Notes under the pieces: model-generated
Told to the model about the DNA's origin: nothing
The model's input: the letters and a program-made list of their open reading frames with translations, nothing else
The model's database searches: none
Source of the DNA: Anaerolineaceae bacterium
Lineage (GTDB): Bacteria > Chloroflexota > Anaerolineae > Anaerolineales > Anaerolineaceae
Assembly: GCA_016927865.1 (NCBI GenBank)
Contig: JAFGLU010000043.1
Span: 1 to 50,093, forward strand
Length of the DNA: 50,093 nt
Reading direction: 5' to 3'
Shown: one piece after another, positions 1 to 8,325 of the stretch
Layout of the letters: each line of letters starts with the position of its first letter
Numbering within the stretch: the first letter of the stretch is position 1
Position numbers and translations under genes: made by a program

Positions 1-82
1 GAATTACACAATCCGACCACGCTCTGTGCTCAGTCCAGTCTGAGATCGGTTAATAAAGTACGGAACTTATTTTTACACTACT

Positions 83-108
83 CCTAAGGGTTTCATAAAA
101 CCCTTAGG
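83..108. terminator. Intergenic hairpin after the DUF58/transglutaminase operon
   Basis: A perfect 11-bp inverted repeat (arm CCTAAGGGTTT) with a 4-base loop lies 26 bases beyond the stop codon of the minus-strand transglutaminase gene. It may terminate that operon, although no immediate T-run follows on the minus strand. The arm resembles those of hairpins at 8281-8313 and 40057-40092. Bases 1-82 and 109-133 contain no gene that I can support. Confidence 0.5.
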
Positions 109-133
109 AACTAAATAAGCGGCTGCAAAATGG

Positions 134-2437
134 CTATGAGGTGAGAATCCAGCGGGCCCAGTCGAAGAAGGATAGCCTCCAGTTTCGCTGGGCGTTGCGC
201 ACTTCCGCCGGGGCGGGAGGTCGGGGGCTGTATTCGGCCTGGCAGTACAGGCGGGTGGTTTCTTCCACCAGTTGCTCCAGGCGGGGGTAAGAGCTGAGGT
301 GCAGTGTGACGGCTTCCAGGTATTCGGAGGGTGTCTGGCTGGCAGGCCCGACTAATCCGCCCTGAACCAGGCGCCGCCGGACACGGTTGTAGAGTACGGC
401 GGTTTGATGCGCGGTATCCAGCTTACGCAGGCATAAGAAGCCATTCCAATACAGGATTCCAGCGGCCCCGGCGATGAGCAGCAGGGGCAGAAGCAGCCAC
501 AACCAGGCGCTAGAGAGGCGCCCGGGCTGCGCGACGGTTTCACCGGGCTGTTCGGCCAATTCGGGCAGGGCTGTCTGGCCGGCAGGATAGACAATGGGGT
601 TGAAGGCGGCAGTGGGTTCAAATTCTACCCAATCATAGCCGGGGAAATAGACTTCCACCCAAGCATGTGCTGCCGATACCGGCACGCGATACATGCCGCG
701 GTTAAAATCGTAATCTCCCATGGCGTAGCCAGCCACGACGCGGGCGGGCACCCCCACCGAGCGCAGGAGCACTACCATCGCTGAGGCGTATTGCGAGCAG
801 AAACCGCGCGGCTCATCGAAAAGGAATATGTCGACCGCATCGCGGTTGGGGGGAGCGGCGGAAATGGTCAGGTCGTAATCGTAGTTTGCACGCAAGTAAT
901 CCTGGATGCGGGTTGCGGCCTGATAGGGGGTAGGCGCGCCGGCGGCGATTTCATGGGCCAGGCGCGTCACCCGCCCCGGAAGCTCGGCAGGGAGTTGGAG
1001 GTAAGCCGCGGTGATTTCAGGCGGGTAGTCGGTCCCCGCAGCGGTAAGCTCGGCAATGGTCACATGGGTGGCCAGGGAAACCACCTGGTAGGATTGCCCG
1101 TAACCTTCCACCAGATGACTATCCTGGCCCGAGAGGGAGCGCAGGAGGGTATCTGGGCTGACCGAAATGGGCTGATTGACCGAGAACAAAACGCCGGTGT
1201 GGCGGGCTTCCATTTCAAAGGTCTGTGTGAGGCGGTAGCGGCCCGGCACGGTCAAATCAACAGGCACTTCCTCAGGCAGGGGCGGTCCAACAAGGACCTC
1301 GCCGGGAGGAGCGCTTTCCCATCCGCGGCCATTGTAAGCGGTGAAGATCTGGCTGCGCCAGTAGTGTTTGGGGGCCGCATCCAAAGAGGCCGAGCCTTGC
1401 ACCAGTTCTTCAGGCAGCGGGGCGGGGTCATCCAGGCCGACCCAAAATACAGTGGTATTGCCGGTGGGCGGCGGGTTGCCCAGGTCAGCCAGGTCGGGCG
1501 GCTGGACATAGGGGGTGCCTCCTGCGCCTTTGCCTTCCGGGGCGGTCGGTGGATTCACGCCACCAAAGGCTTGTTCGGCTCGCTGGCTCATGCGGCTGCG
1601 GCTTTTCTCGAGCATTTCCGAGAGCACCTGCAAGCCTTCGCGGGTTCCAACGTAGGGTGTAAGCAGGGTAAATGATGTGACAAGCAAGGCCGCCAGCACG
1701 GCCCAGCCGCTCCAATCGAGGGCGACGTCTTCGGGGTAATCTACCTCACGGCGAACCCAGTCGGCGCGGCGCTTGCTGTAGGCAGAGCAAGCGACTAACA
1801 GCAGGGCAATGCCCAGCCCGACTGCCAGGGAAAAGCGGGGCTGACGGCTAAGATGGAAGTTAACTGCCATCAAGAAGGCGGCTGGCAGCAGCCCAACCAG
1901 GGCCTGGTGCTTGCGCAAGGCCCACCAGGCCAACCAGGCAAGCGTCCACCAGGCCAGAATGCCGAACAGCAGGTCAAACAGGCCGGTGTCGCGGATGGAG
2001 TCGCCCTGCTGGAGAGAAGCGACCCAGCCAGAAACGCGCAGCCAAAAAGCGACCAGCCGCAAGTGAAGGTTTTCTACCGCAGGCCAGAAGGGCGATTTAA
2101 GCCAGGTGAAAAGGGAGGTGGCAACTTCTCCGACCAGGTTGCCGGTGATGGTGACCGAGAGCAGTCCGGTTGCCAGGATGGCAAATAGGCCGGAGAAACG
2201 GCTATAGGCCAGTAAGGTGCCGAATAGCCAACCCAGAAACAGAGCCGTGGTGATGATCGTGCTGCCGGTCACCCAATGGGCCTTATCCACCGAATGAGCC
2301 ATGACGGCTGCCAGGGCGGTTCCCAGTATCAGCACGACCCATTCCCTGAGCAGCGCGCTGCGGGCATCCTCCAACAAGCGCAGCGCCTTTTCCGGGAGAG
2401 CGGTCACCCAACTCTGGAGGGAGCGCAGGTATTTCAT
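134..2437 (-). CDS. TgpA-like membrane transglutaminase-domain protein
   Basis: A 767-aa membrane protein of the TgpA/DUF3488 type. About six hydrophobic segments fill the first 265 residues. An extracytoplasmic region follows with a transglutaminase-like cysteine protease fold, then one more membrane helix near residue 650 and a cytoplasmic tail. The catalytic triad region is visible: C547 in GFCSQYA, H591 in SAAHAWVEV, and the third position in WVEFEPTA, where Glu607 replaces the usual Asp. The start overlaps the stop of the upstream DUF58 gene by ATGA, so translation is probably coupled. DUF58 and transglutaminase genes commonly sit together, often with a MoxR ATPase that is absent here. 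The substrate is unknown; a role in processing or cross-linking envelope proteins is family-level inference. Confidence 0.85.
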   Translation of the reverse strand: MKYLRSLQSWVTALPEKALRLLEDARSALLREWVVLILGTALAAVMAHSVDKAHWVTGSTIITTALFLGWLFGTLLAYSRFSGLFAILATGLLSVTITGNLVGEVATSLFTWLKSPFWPAVENLHLRLVAFWLRVSGWVASLQQGDSIRDTGLFDLLFGILAWWTLAWLAWWALRKHQALVGLLPAAFLMAVNFHLSRQPRFSLAVGLGIALLLVACSAYSKRRADWVRREVDYPEDVALDWSGWAVLAALLVTSFTLLTPYVGTREGLQVLSEMLEKSRSRMSQRAEQAFGGVNPPTAPEGKGAGGTPYVQPPDLADLGNPPPTGNTTVFWVGLDDPAPLPEELVQGSASLDAAPKHYWRSQIFTAYNGRGWESAPPGEVLVGPPLPEEVPVDLTVPGRYRLTQTFEMEARHTGVLFSVNQPISVSPDTLLRSLSGQDSHLVEGYGQSYQVVSLATHVTIAELTAAGTDYPPEITAAYLQLPAELPGRVTRLAHEIAAGAPTPYQAATRIQDYLRANYDYDLTISAAPPNRDAVDIFLFDEPRGFCSQYASAMVVLLRSVGVPARVVAGYAMGDYDFNRGMYRVPVSAAHAWVEVYFPGYDWVEFEPTAAFNPIVYPAGQTALPELAEQPGETVAQPGRLSSAWLWLLLPLLLIAGAAGILYWNGFLCLRKLDTAHQTAVLYNRVRRRLVQGGLVGPASQTPSEYLEAVTLHLSSYPRLEQLVEETTRLYCQAEYSPRPPAPAEVRNAQRNWRLSFFDWARWILTS

Positions 2438-3852
2438 TTTAGCTCCTGCGTTTCTTGCTGCCCGGCAAAGATCAATGCGGCGGCGCGGCGCGGGCTGCGG
2501 CGGGCGACGGCTTTGCCGGTGCCGAAGGTGGTGAACTCCCAGCGGCTCAGGTCGCCGTAGATGCCCTGAAGGGGTTTGAGGTCACCCCTGCGGATCAGGC
2601 TGCTCTTCAGCCCGGCTTCTGCCAGGAGCGGCAGGAAGGTTTCTGCCCGGCCCTGTCCGCCGAAAGAGAACGGGTCGAGCAGGTAGACCTGGGCGGCAGT
2701 GCCGGCGCGGCGGCGGACTAGGTGTTGCAGCGGGCCCACCCAGGCCGCATCCAACGACGGGGTGATCAGCAGGAGCAGGTCGCGGGGAGAGATCAGCCGG
2801 GTCAGGTCTTCCAGCGCGGCAGAAAGATTGGCTTGCGGGCTGGGGTGGAGCGGGGCCAGGCTGCGCAGCAGAGTCCACAGATGTTCGGGGCTGCGCTGGG
2901 GCAGGAGAGCAAGCGGGGGCGACCCGGCGGCGAACAATCCGACCGATAGTTTATCTTGCAGTAGTTGGGCGGCCAAAGAGGCAGCCAGGAGAATGGCCGT
3001 CTCTTCGGTCGAGTCGGCACCCTCGCCGCAGTGGGCCTGGGCATCGAGATCGGGCAGAATCCACACCCGCGAGGCGGCTTCGGGTTCGAAGAGCTTGACG
3101 AAGGGTTCGGCGCGGCGGGCGGTGGTGGGCCAGTGGATGCGGCGCAGCGGGTCGCCGGGCTGGTAGTTGCGCACGCTCATGCTGTCGATGGTTTCAGAGG
3201 CCTGGGGCTGGTTGAGCGGGCGGCGGTCGCCGTGCGCGCCGCGATGGGCCAGCAGTTCGGGCGGCAGCGCTGCCAGGGGCGGGTAGACCAGGACTTCCTG
3301 CGGCTGGAGGTACGATTGGCGGGCCTGGAACACCCCGAACGGCTCGCCCAGGGTCAACTCCCAGGGGCCAAGGACGAACACCCCGCGGCGCGAGCAAATG
3401 GTGTGGGGCCGCCAGGTGAGGGTGCTGCCGCTACCCACGGCGCGGATGCTGGAGACGGTGTAGCCGGGCATATCGGAGCGGTCGATGAATTCGGCCCACA
3501 GCACGGGCAGGCGGGAGCGGTTGTCCATCGAAACCTGTTCTTCCATCTCATCGCCGACCTGCATGGCAGCAGAGAGGATCTGGCGCCGGGCATGAACGTG
3601 GAGGGCCATGGTGCGCGCCCACAGCACGGAGAGGAGTAGTAAACCGGTAAGGGTCGTCAGGCACATGAGCACAACCGGGGAAGGGGCGAGGATGTACCAG
3701 CCTAACAGGAAGATGAAGAGAAAGACGGGCAGGGGCTGGTGCAACTCGATGGAGATTAGCCGGGCAGGGTCCTCCTGGCGGCGACGCCAGAGAACCCAGG
3801 GCAGGCGCAGCCGGCGCGCCATTGCGACAGTGCGGTCTCGTGGTGAGGGCAT
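2434..3852 (-). CDS. DUF58 domain protein (vWA-like), membrane anchored
   Basis: A 472-aa protein with two hydrophobic segments near residues 43-85 and a DUF58 domain, marked by YQPGDPLRRIHWPTTAR around residues 229-245. The C-terminal part resembles a von Willebrand A-like fold. Proteins of this family usually act with MoxR ATPases and transglutaminases in envelope maturation; the molecular function is not established. It is the first gene of a two-gene operon with the transglutaminase. No Shine-Dalgarno sequence precedes the ATG. A perfect TATAAT ends 6 bases before it, which suggests a leaderless mRNA. A second in-frame ATG ten codons downstream is possible but lacks better signals. Confidence 0.85.
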   Translation of the reverse strand: MPSPRDRTVAMARRLRLPWVLWRRRQEDPARLISIELHQPLPVFLFIFLLGWYILAPSPVVLMCLTTLTGLLLLSVLWARTMALHVHARRQILSAAMQVGDEMEEQVSMDNRSRLPVLWAEFIDRSDMPGYTVSSIRAVGSGSTLTWRPHTICSRRGVFVLGPWELTLGEPFGVFQARQSYLQPQEVLVYPPLAALPPELLAHRGAHGDRRPLNQPQASETIDSMSVRNYQPGDPLRRIHWPTTARRAEPFVKLFEPEAASRVWILPDLDAQAHCGEGADSTEETAILLAASLAAQLLQDKLSVGLFAAGSPPLALLPQRSPEHLWTLLRSLAPLHPSPQANLSAALEDLTRLISPRDLLLLITPSLDAAWVGPLQHLVRRRAGTAAQVYLLDPFSFGGQGRAETFLPLLAEAGLKSSLIRRGDLKPLQGIYGDLSRWEFTTFGTGKAVARRSPRRAAALIFAGQQETQELK

Positions 3853-3858
3853 GAGATA

Positions 3859-3864
3859 ATTATA
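3859..3864 (-). promoter_or_regulatory. -10 box of a probable leaderless promoter for the DUF58 gene
   Basis: On the minus strand TATAAT is followed by six bases (TATCTC) and then the ATG of the DUF58 gene. Transcription would therefore start at or next to the A of the start codon. No good -35 box is seen; the -35 region falls inside the palindrome at 3870-3907. Confidence 0.5.
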
Positions 3865-3869
3865 TGCAT

Positions 3870-3907
3870 GGATTGTAGGGGTAATTCATGAATTACCCCT
3901 ACAATCC
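3870..3907. repeat. Perfect 38-bp palindrome
   Basis: GGATTGTAGGGGTAATTC and its complement meet at a central ATTCATGAAT with no spacer, giving a fully self-complementary 38-mer. It lies just upstream of the DUF58 -10 box and beside the hairpin element at 3916-3990. It resembles short palindromic repeats dispersed in many bacterial genomes, which is inference. Confidence 0.8.
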
Positions 3908-3915
3908 CGGTTACC

Positions 3916-3990
3916 GCTCAGAGGGTGGAGAAAGTTCCCAATTTTGATGTGAGTGGGGGGCGAAGCCTCCCCACTCACATCAAAATTGGG
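3916..3990 (+). repeat. Core-plus-hairpin repeat element (copy A)
   Basis: A 24-base core at 3916-3939 (GCTCAGAGGG then TGGAGAAAGTTCCC) runs into an inverted repeat at 3937-3990. The hairpin arm is about 22 bp, with one G-T pair near the top and a tip of the form GGC-GAA-GCC. The core matches copy B (17758-17781, minus) at 22 of 24 positions and copy C (39792-39815) at 18 of 24. The hairpin arms differ in sequence between copies. Confidence 0.75.
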
Positions 3991-4037
3991 TCTAATCCGC
4001 CTCTGGCAGAGGACTTACCAGCCACATATATCAACGA

Positions 4038-4700
4038 TCAGGCGCTGTTCCAGCGGCGGATGACGGCGGGAACCTGGCCCAAATCCGTGAGGACGGCGTC
4101 GGCCAGGGCGCGCACCTCGTCGCCGGGCGGCTGCATATCGGGGACGAGCACAGAGCGCATTCCGGCGGCGTGCGCGGCGCGGATTCCGGCTTGCGAGTCT
4201 TCCAGCACCACGCAGTCGGCGGGATCGATGGTCAGTTGGCGGGCGGCCTCGAGGAACAAATCGGGGGCAGGTTTGCCGCGCTGCACCTGGTCGCCGGTGA
4301 CGATGATCTGGAAGTGTTGACGAATCCCGGCGATGGTGAGTTTCAACTCGGCCAGCTTGGCGTAGGTGGACGAGGCCACCGCCTTGGCCAGCTTCTCCGT
4401 TTCTACAAAGGCCAGTAGCTCGAGCAGGCCGGGTTTGAGGGGGATGCCCTCCGTGGTAACCAGCTCGTGAAAGCGATCCTCGCGGCGGTGGTACATCTCG
4501 TCAAATGGAAACTGCGCGCCGTAGATATCGGCCAGCAGGTGGCGCACGTCGGCTTCGGTGCGCCCGATCATCTGGTGGTAGACCTCGTCGGTGAGGGAGT
4601 AACCGGCGGGGGCCATGACACTGCCCCAGGAGCGTTTGGAGATAGCTTCGGTGTCGAGCATGAGCCCGTCGATATCGAAAATCACAGCTTGGATGGTCAT
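4038..4700 (-). CDS. HAD-superfamily phosphatase (beta-phosphoglucomutase-like)
   Basis: A 220-aa haloacid dehalogenase-type hydrolase, a usual length for the beta-PGM/phosphatase subgroup. Motif I is FDIDGLMLDTE with nucleophile D9 and acid/base D11. Motif II is the serine in ASSTYAK, motif III the lysine in RGKPAPD, and motif IV is VLEDSQ. A helical cap lies between residues 16 and about 85. It starts behind a TGAGGA ribosome site and follows the second permease by 49 bases, so it is probably the last gene of the cytosine/nucleoside operon. Dephosphorylation of a nucleotide or sugar phosphate would fit, but the substrate cannot be read from the sequence. Confidence 0.85.
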   Translation of the reverse strand: MTIQAVIFDIDGLMLDTEAISKRSWGSVMAPAGYSLTDEVYHQMIGRTEADVRHLLADIYGAQFPFDEMYHRREDRFHELVTTEGIPLKPGLLELLAFVETEKLAKAVASSTYAKLAELKLTIAGIRQHFQIIVTGDQVQRGKPAPDLFLEAARQLTIDPADCVVLEDSQAGIRAAHAAGMRSVLVPDMQPPGDEVRALADAVLTDLGQVPAVIRRWNSA

Positions 4701-4749
4701 AGATTCCTCAAATTGAGCTTTTTCTCACGATCTGGGTCATCATACCATC

Positions 4750-5661
4750 TTATTCGCGCCGGTAGGCTTTAAGCAGCGAGGCCGGTGCTGAAACGTTTCG
4801 CCCGGCCAGCGTGAGGGCCAGGATGGTGACGATATAGGGCAAGGATAATAATAACTCATAGGGCAGCTTGAGGCCCAGGGTTTGCAGGCGCAGTTGTAGC
4901 GAGGCCACCCCGCCAAAGAGCAACGCGCCCCACAGCACGCGCGAGGCTTCCCAATTGGCGAAGATGATCAGGGCGATGCACACCCAGCCGCGCCCTGCCA
5001 CGATGCCGTAAGTGAAGGCTCCCAGTTGGGCCAGGGAGAGGAAAGCTCCAGCCATGCCCATCAAAGCGCCACCGATGAGCAAAGCCTGGGTGCGGATAGC
5101 ATAGACGTTCAATCCGGCGGCGTCGGCGGCCTCGGGGTTTTCACCCACGGCGCGGATGTTGAGGCCGAAGCGGGTGCGGTAGAGGATCCACCAAGTGAGG
5201 GGGATGAGGGCCAGGGCGAAGTAGGTGAGGATGTGCTGGCTGGAGATGGGACCCAGCCAGGGCAGGTTGCCAAAGGGCGAGACGGTCTGGAAGGTCTCTA
5301 TGGAGGGCGGCACTTTGGATTCGCCGAACACCAGGCGGAAGGCAAACAAGGAGAAACCCGTCCAGAACAGGGTCAGGCCGAGACCGGAGACGTGCTGGTT
5401 GACGCCGAGGCGCACGGTGAGCAGGGCCATGAGCAGGCCGGAGATCATGCCGAATAGGATGGCCGCCAGCAGGCCCAGCCACAGGCTGCCGGTGAGGGCG
5501 GCGCCGGCAAAACCGGCAAAGGCGCCCACGAACAGGGTGCCTTCGATGCCCAGATTGAGGATTCCAGCGCGTTCGGAGAACAGCTCACCGAGGGTGCCTA
5601 AGATGAGCGGGGTTGCCACGCGCAGGGTGGCTGCCAGCAGACCAATGATGAAGGGTTCCAA
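4750..5661 (-). CDS. BMP-type ABC transporter permease 2 (NupQ/YufQ-like)
   Basis: An integral membrane permease of the BPD_transp_2 family, about 303 aa with 8-9 hydrophobic segments. The family motif SERAGILNLGIEG lies near residue 30. It pairs with the permease at 5663-6715 and the ATPase at 6708-8231 as in nucleoside importers of the BmpA-NupOPQ type. I chose the TTG start at 5661 because it follows the upstream stop codon by one base and has GCGAGG about 6 bases before it. A TTG 36 bases earlier would extend it into the upstream gene without a ribosome site. The transported compound is probably a nucleoside or nucleobase, judged from the family and the adjacent cytosine deaminase. Confidence 0.88.
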   Translation of the reverse strand: MEPFIIGLLAATLRVATPLILGTLGELFSERAGILNLGIEGTLFVGAFAGFAGAALTGSLWLGLLAAILFGMISGLLMALLTVRLGVNQHVSGLGLTLFWTGFSLFAFRLVFGESKVPPSIETFQTVSPFGNLPWLGPISSQHILTYFALALIPLTWWILYRTRFGLNIRAVGENPEAADAAGLNVYAIRTQALLIGGALMGMAGAFLSLAQLGAFTYGIVAGRGWVCIALIIFANWEASRVLWGALLFGGVASLQLRLQTLGLKLPYELLLSLPYIVTILALTLAGRNVSAPASLLKAYRRE

Positions 5662-5662
5662 C

Positions 5663-6715
5663 TCAACCTCGCTTGATGCGGTAGTTTTGCAATACAAACA
5701 GGCCCAGGGTGACCAGCAGCAGGGTAGCCTGGACCACGGTGCCCAGATAGACTGGAACGTTCATGGCGCGGCTGACGGTTTGCGCCCCGGTATCGATGAG
5801 GCCGATGAACAGGGCCGCCAGGCCCACGCCGATGGGGTTGAGGCCGCCCAGGGTGGCAATGATGATGCCGCTGTAGCCTAACCCGTCGGAGATGGACTCG
5901 ATCAAGTGGAAGTGGATGCCCGCCACCTCGCCCACTCCGGCCAGCCCGGCGATTCCGCCGCTGACCAGTGCGGCGGTGAGCATGGTGCGGTTCACTTTGA
6001 TGCCGGCAAAACGAGCGGCTTCTTTGCCCAGGCCCACCGCGCGCATGCGCATGCCAAAAGCGGTGCGCTTGAGCACCAGCCACTCCAGAGCCAGCACCGC
6101 CACGGCCACGATGAAGCCGAAATGCAGGCGCGAGCGGGGGATGAGTTTGAAGAAGATTGTGCCGGGGTCGATTTCCGGCGACTGCGGCCACATAGAGATG
6201 GGGTCGCGCCACGGGCCGTTGAGAAAGAAGCTGATGAGGAAGACGATCACCGAGTTGAGCAGCAGGGTGGTGACCACCTCGTCCACCTTCAGGCGCACTT
6301 TGAGCAGGGCTGGGATGAGTGCCCACAGCATTCCGGCGGTGAAGCCGCCCAACAGCATGAGTGGGATGCCCAGCAGAGGGGAAACACCTTTGAGGATCAT
6401 GCCCAGCCAGGCCCCAGCCATAGCCCCGGCGTAAAGCTGGCCCTCCGCGCCGATATTCCAATACCCGGCGGAGAAGGCGAAGGCCACCGCGGCCCCGGTG
6501 AGCAGCAAAGGGGTGGCTTTGACCAGCACTTCGATGGCGCTGACCCTGGAGGAGAGCGGCGCGATGAGGAAGTGGTAATAGGCTTGCAGGGGGTTGGCAT
6601 CAGCCCACAGCAGGAACAGGGTGGTGAGCAAGAAGGTGACCGGCACCGCCAGGAGGGGAATGATGGCGCGCATCCACGCCGGGGCAGGGGCGCGCTCGAT
6701 CTTGAACTTAAGCAT
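5663..6715 (-). CDS. BMP-type ABC transporter permease 1 (NupP/YufP-like)
   Basis: A 350-aa membrane permease with about ten hydrophobic segments. The diagnostic stretch GYWNIGAEGQLYAGA lies near residue 84, and the cytoplasmic coupling region contains MRMRAVGLGKEAARFAGI near residue 222. It overlaps the end of the ATPase gene by 8 bp and has GGAGG six bases before its ATG, so the three transporter genes are translationally linked. In this family two dissimilar permeases form the channel and import purine or pyrimidine nucleosides. Confidence 0.9.
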   Translation of the reverse strand: MLKFKIERAPAPAWMRAIIPLLAVPVTFLLTTLFLLWADANPLQAYYHFLIAPLSSRVSAIEVLVKATPLLLTGAAVAFAFSAGYWNIGAEGQLYAGAMAGAWLGMILKGVSPLLGIPLMLLGGFTAGMLWALIPALLKVRLKVDEVVTTLLLNSVIVFLISFFLNGPWRDPISMWPQSPEIDPGTIFFKLIPRSRLHFGFIVAVAVLALEWLVLKRTAFGMRMRAVGLGKEAARFAGIKVNRTMLTAALVSGGIAGLAGVGEVAGIHFHLIESISDGLGYSGIIIATLGGLNPIGVGLAALFIGLIDTGAQTVSRAMNVPVYLGTVVQATLLLVTLGLFVLQNYRIKRG

Positions 6716-8231
6716 GATCGGCCTCCGGGGTGGGGCGGATGGACTCGAGAGTCTTGCCGGTCATCATCAAGCCCAGTGTTTCGACGGTGGCGGCCTGGGC
6801 GGGCAGGATGCCCATCAAGCTGCCTTCATAGATGACGGCGATGCGGTCGGCGAGGGCCATGATTTCATCCAGGTCTTCCGAGATGAGCAATACGGCGGCG
6901 CCGCGTGCGCGCTGTTCGAGGAGCTTGCTGCGCACATAATCGGTGGCGCCCACGTCCAGGCCGCGGGTGGGCTGGGCGGCGATGACCACCTTGGGGGTGC
7001 GGGAGAGGTTGCGCGCCAGGATCACTTTTTGCATGTTGCCGCCGGAAAGCTGGCGGATGGGGTCATTGGGAGAAGCCTTAATCTGGTATTCCGCGATCCA
7101 TTTGCGAGCGTTTTCCAGGATGCGAGCGCGGTTTAACATACCGCCGCGGGAGAAGCCATCCAGTTGGTCGAGGACCAGGTTCTCGGCAACGGTCATATCA
7201 TCCACCAGGCTGGCGTGGCGGTCTTCGAGGATGCAGCCTACTCCGGCCTGGGCCAGCTCCGCTGGGCCGGCGCCGGTCAGGTTTTTGTCGTCCACGCGGA
7301 TGTGTCCGCCCGAAGGGCGCAGCATGCCAGCCAGCACCCTGCCCAACTCGGTTTGTCCGTTGCCCGAGACGCCCGCAATGCCCAGGATTTCCCCAGCTTC
7401 TACCATAAAGCCAACCCCGCGTAGGGCGGGCAGGCCTTTGGAACCCTGGGCTTGCAGCGCTTCCACTTGTAGGAGCGGGCCGGCGGGCTGGCGCTCGCTT
7501 TGCCGGGCGACGCCGAAGTTCTCGCGTCCCACCATCATGCGCGCCAGTTCGGTGGCGGTGGTGGCGGATTTTGCCACCGTGCCCACCAGCGCCCCGTCGC
7601 GCAGCACGGTGATACGGTCGCAAATGGTCATGACTTCGGGCAGCTTGTGGCTGATGAAAATGACGGACAGCCCCTCTTGGCGTAGCCGCTGTAGGGCATC
7701 GAATAGGATTTCGACTTCCTGAGGAACGAGCACGGCAGTGGGTTCATCCAAAATGAGCACGCGGGCGTTGCGCGAGAGCGCCTTGAGGACTTCGACGCGC
7801 TGCTGCTCGCCAACGGAAAGGTGGCGCACCAGGGCGGCTGGTTTGACCGGAATGCCTAAGCGCTGCGAGTCTTTCTCAACCTGGCGTTGGATTTCTAAGG
7901 GGTTGAGGATGAAGCTGCCAGCCTGGCCGAGGGTCAGGTTCTCGGCGACTGTCAGGGTGGGCACCAGGGTGAAATGCTGGGTGACCATGCCGATGCCGTT
8001 TTGAATGGCGTCATGCGGCGAACGGATGGTCACCGGGTGGTTGTTAACCAGAATCTGCCCCTCATCTGCATGGTAGAGGCCGTAGAGGATTCGCATTAAG
8101 GTGGTTTTTCCCGCGCCATTCTCACCCAACAGCGCGTGAATCTCACCTTGCTCGAGGTCGAAGTTTATGTGGTTGTTCGCGGTCAGCGAGGCGAATCGCT
8201 TGACGATCCCTTGCATTTGGATAACGGGCAT
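6708..8231 (-). CDS. ABC transporter ATPase, tandem domains (NupO/YufO-like)
   Basis: A 507-aa protein with two ABC ATPase domains. The first has Walker A GENGAGKTT at residues 36-44, signature LSVGEQQRVEV and Walker B VLILDEPTAVL. The second has a degenerate Walker A (GVSGNGQTEL) and signature LSGGNMQKV, as is usual for the sugar/nucleoside (RbsA-like) class. It powers import through the two permeases encoded just downstream. The lipoprotein gene lies 94 bases upstream, separated by a strong hairpin at 8281-8313 that could lower ATPase and permease expression relative to the binding protein. Confidence 0.92.
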   Translation of the reverse strand: MPVIQMQGIVKRFASLTANNHINFDLEQGEIHALLGENGAGKTTLMRILYGLYHADEGQILVNNHPVTIRSPHDAIQNGIGMVTQHFTLVPTLTVAENLTLGQAGSFILNPLEIQRQVEKDSQRLGIPVKPAALVRHLSVGEQQRVEVLKALSRNARVLILDEPTAVLVPQEVEILFDALQRLRQEGLSVIFISHKLPEVMTICDRITVLRDGALVGTVAKSATTATELARMMVGRENFGVARQSERQPAGPLLQVEALQAQGSKGLPALRGVGFMVEAGEILGIAGVSGNGQTELGRVLAGMLRPSGGHIRVDDKNLTGAGPAELAQAGVGCILEDRHASLVDDMTVAENLVLDQLDGFSRGGMLNRARILENARKWIAEYQIKASPNDPIRQLSGGNMQKVILARNLSRTPKVVIAAQPTRGLDVGATDYVRSKLLEQRARGAAVLLISEDLDEIMALADRIAVIYEGSLMGILPAQAATVETLGLMMTGKTLESIRPTPEADHA

Positions 8232-8280
8232 GGAGCGGTACTCTCTTCTTCCAGTAAAGAAAACCCCAAGCGGGGGCAGA

Positions 8281-8313
8281 AAACCCTAAGGGTCTTTAAG
8301 ACCCTTAGGGTTT
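8281..8313. terminator. Intercistronic hairpin between lipoprotein and ATPase genes
   Basis: A perfect 14-bp stem (arm AAACCCTAAGGGTC) with a 5-base loop lies 12 bases past the lipoprotein stop. On the minus strand it is followed by a small CCCC-GCTT-GGGG hairpin and TTTTCTTT (down to about 8257). It may act as a partial terminator or as an mRNA-stabilising element that leaves more of the binding-protein message. Confidence 0.55.
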
Positions 8314-8325
8314 GGTTAAGGCCGA

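Noticed and set aside
2965..3639. Plus-strand open frame of 224 codons opposite the DUF58 gene
   Set aside because: Gly/Ala/Gln-rich translation without recognisable motifs, fully antisense to a well-supported gene; typical of GC-rich shadow frames. The same applies to 5906-6835, 12223-13509, 13624-14727 and 30279-31511.
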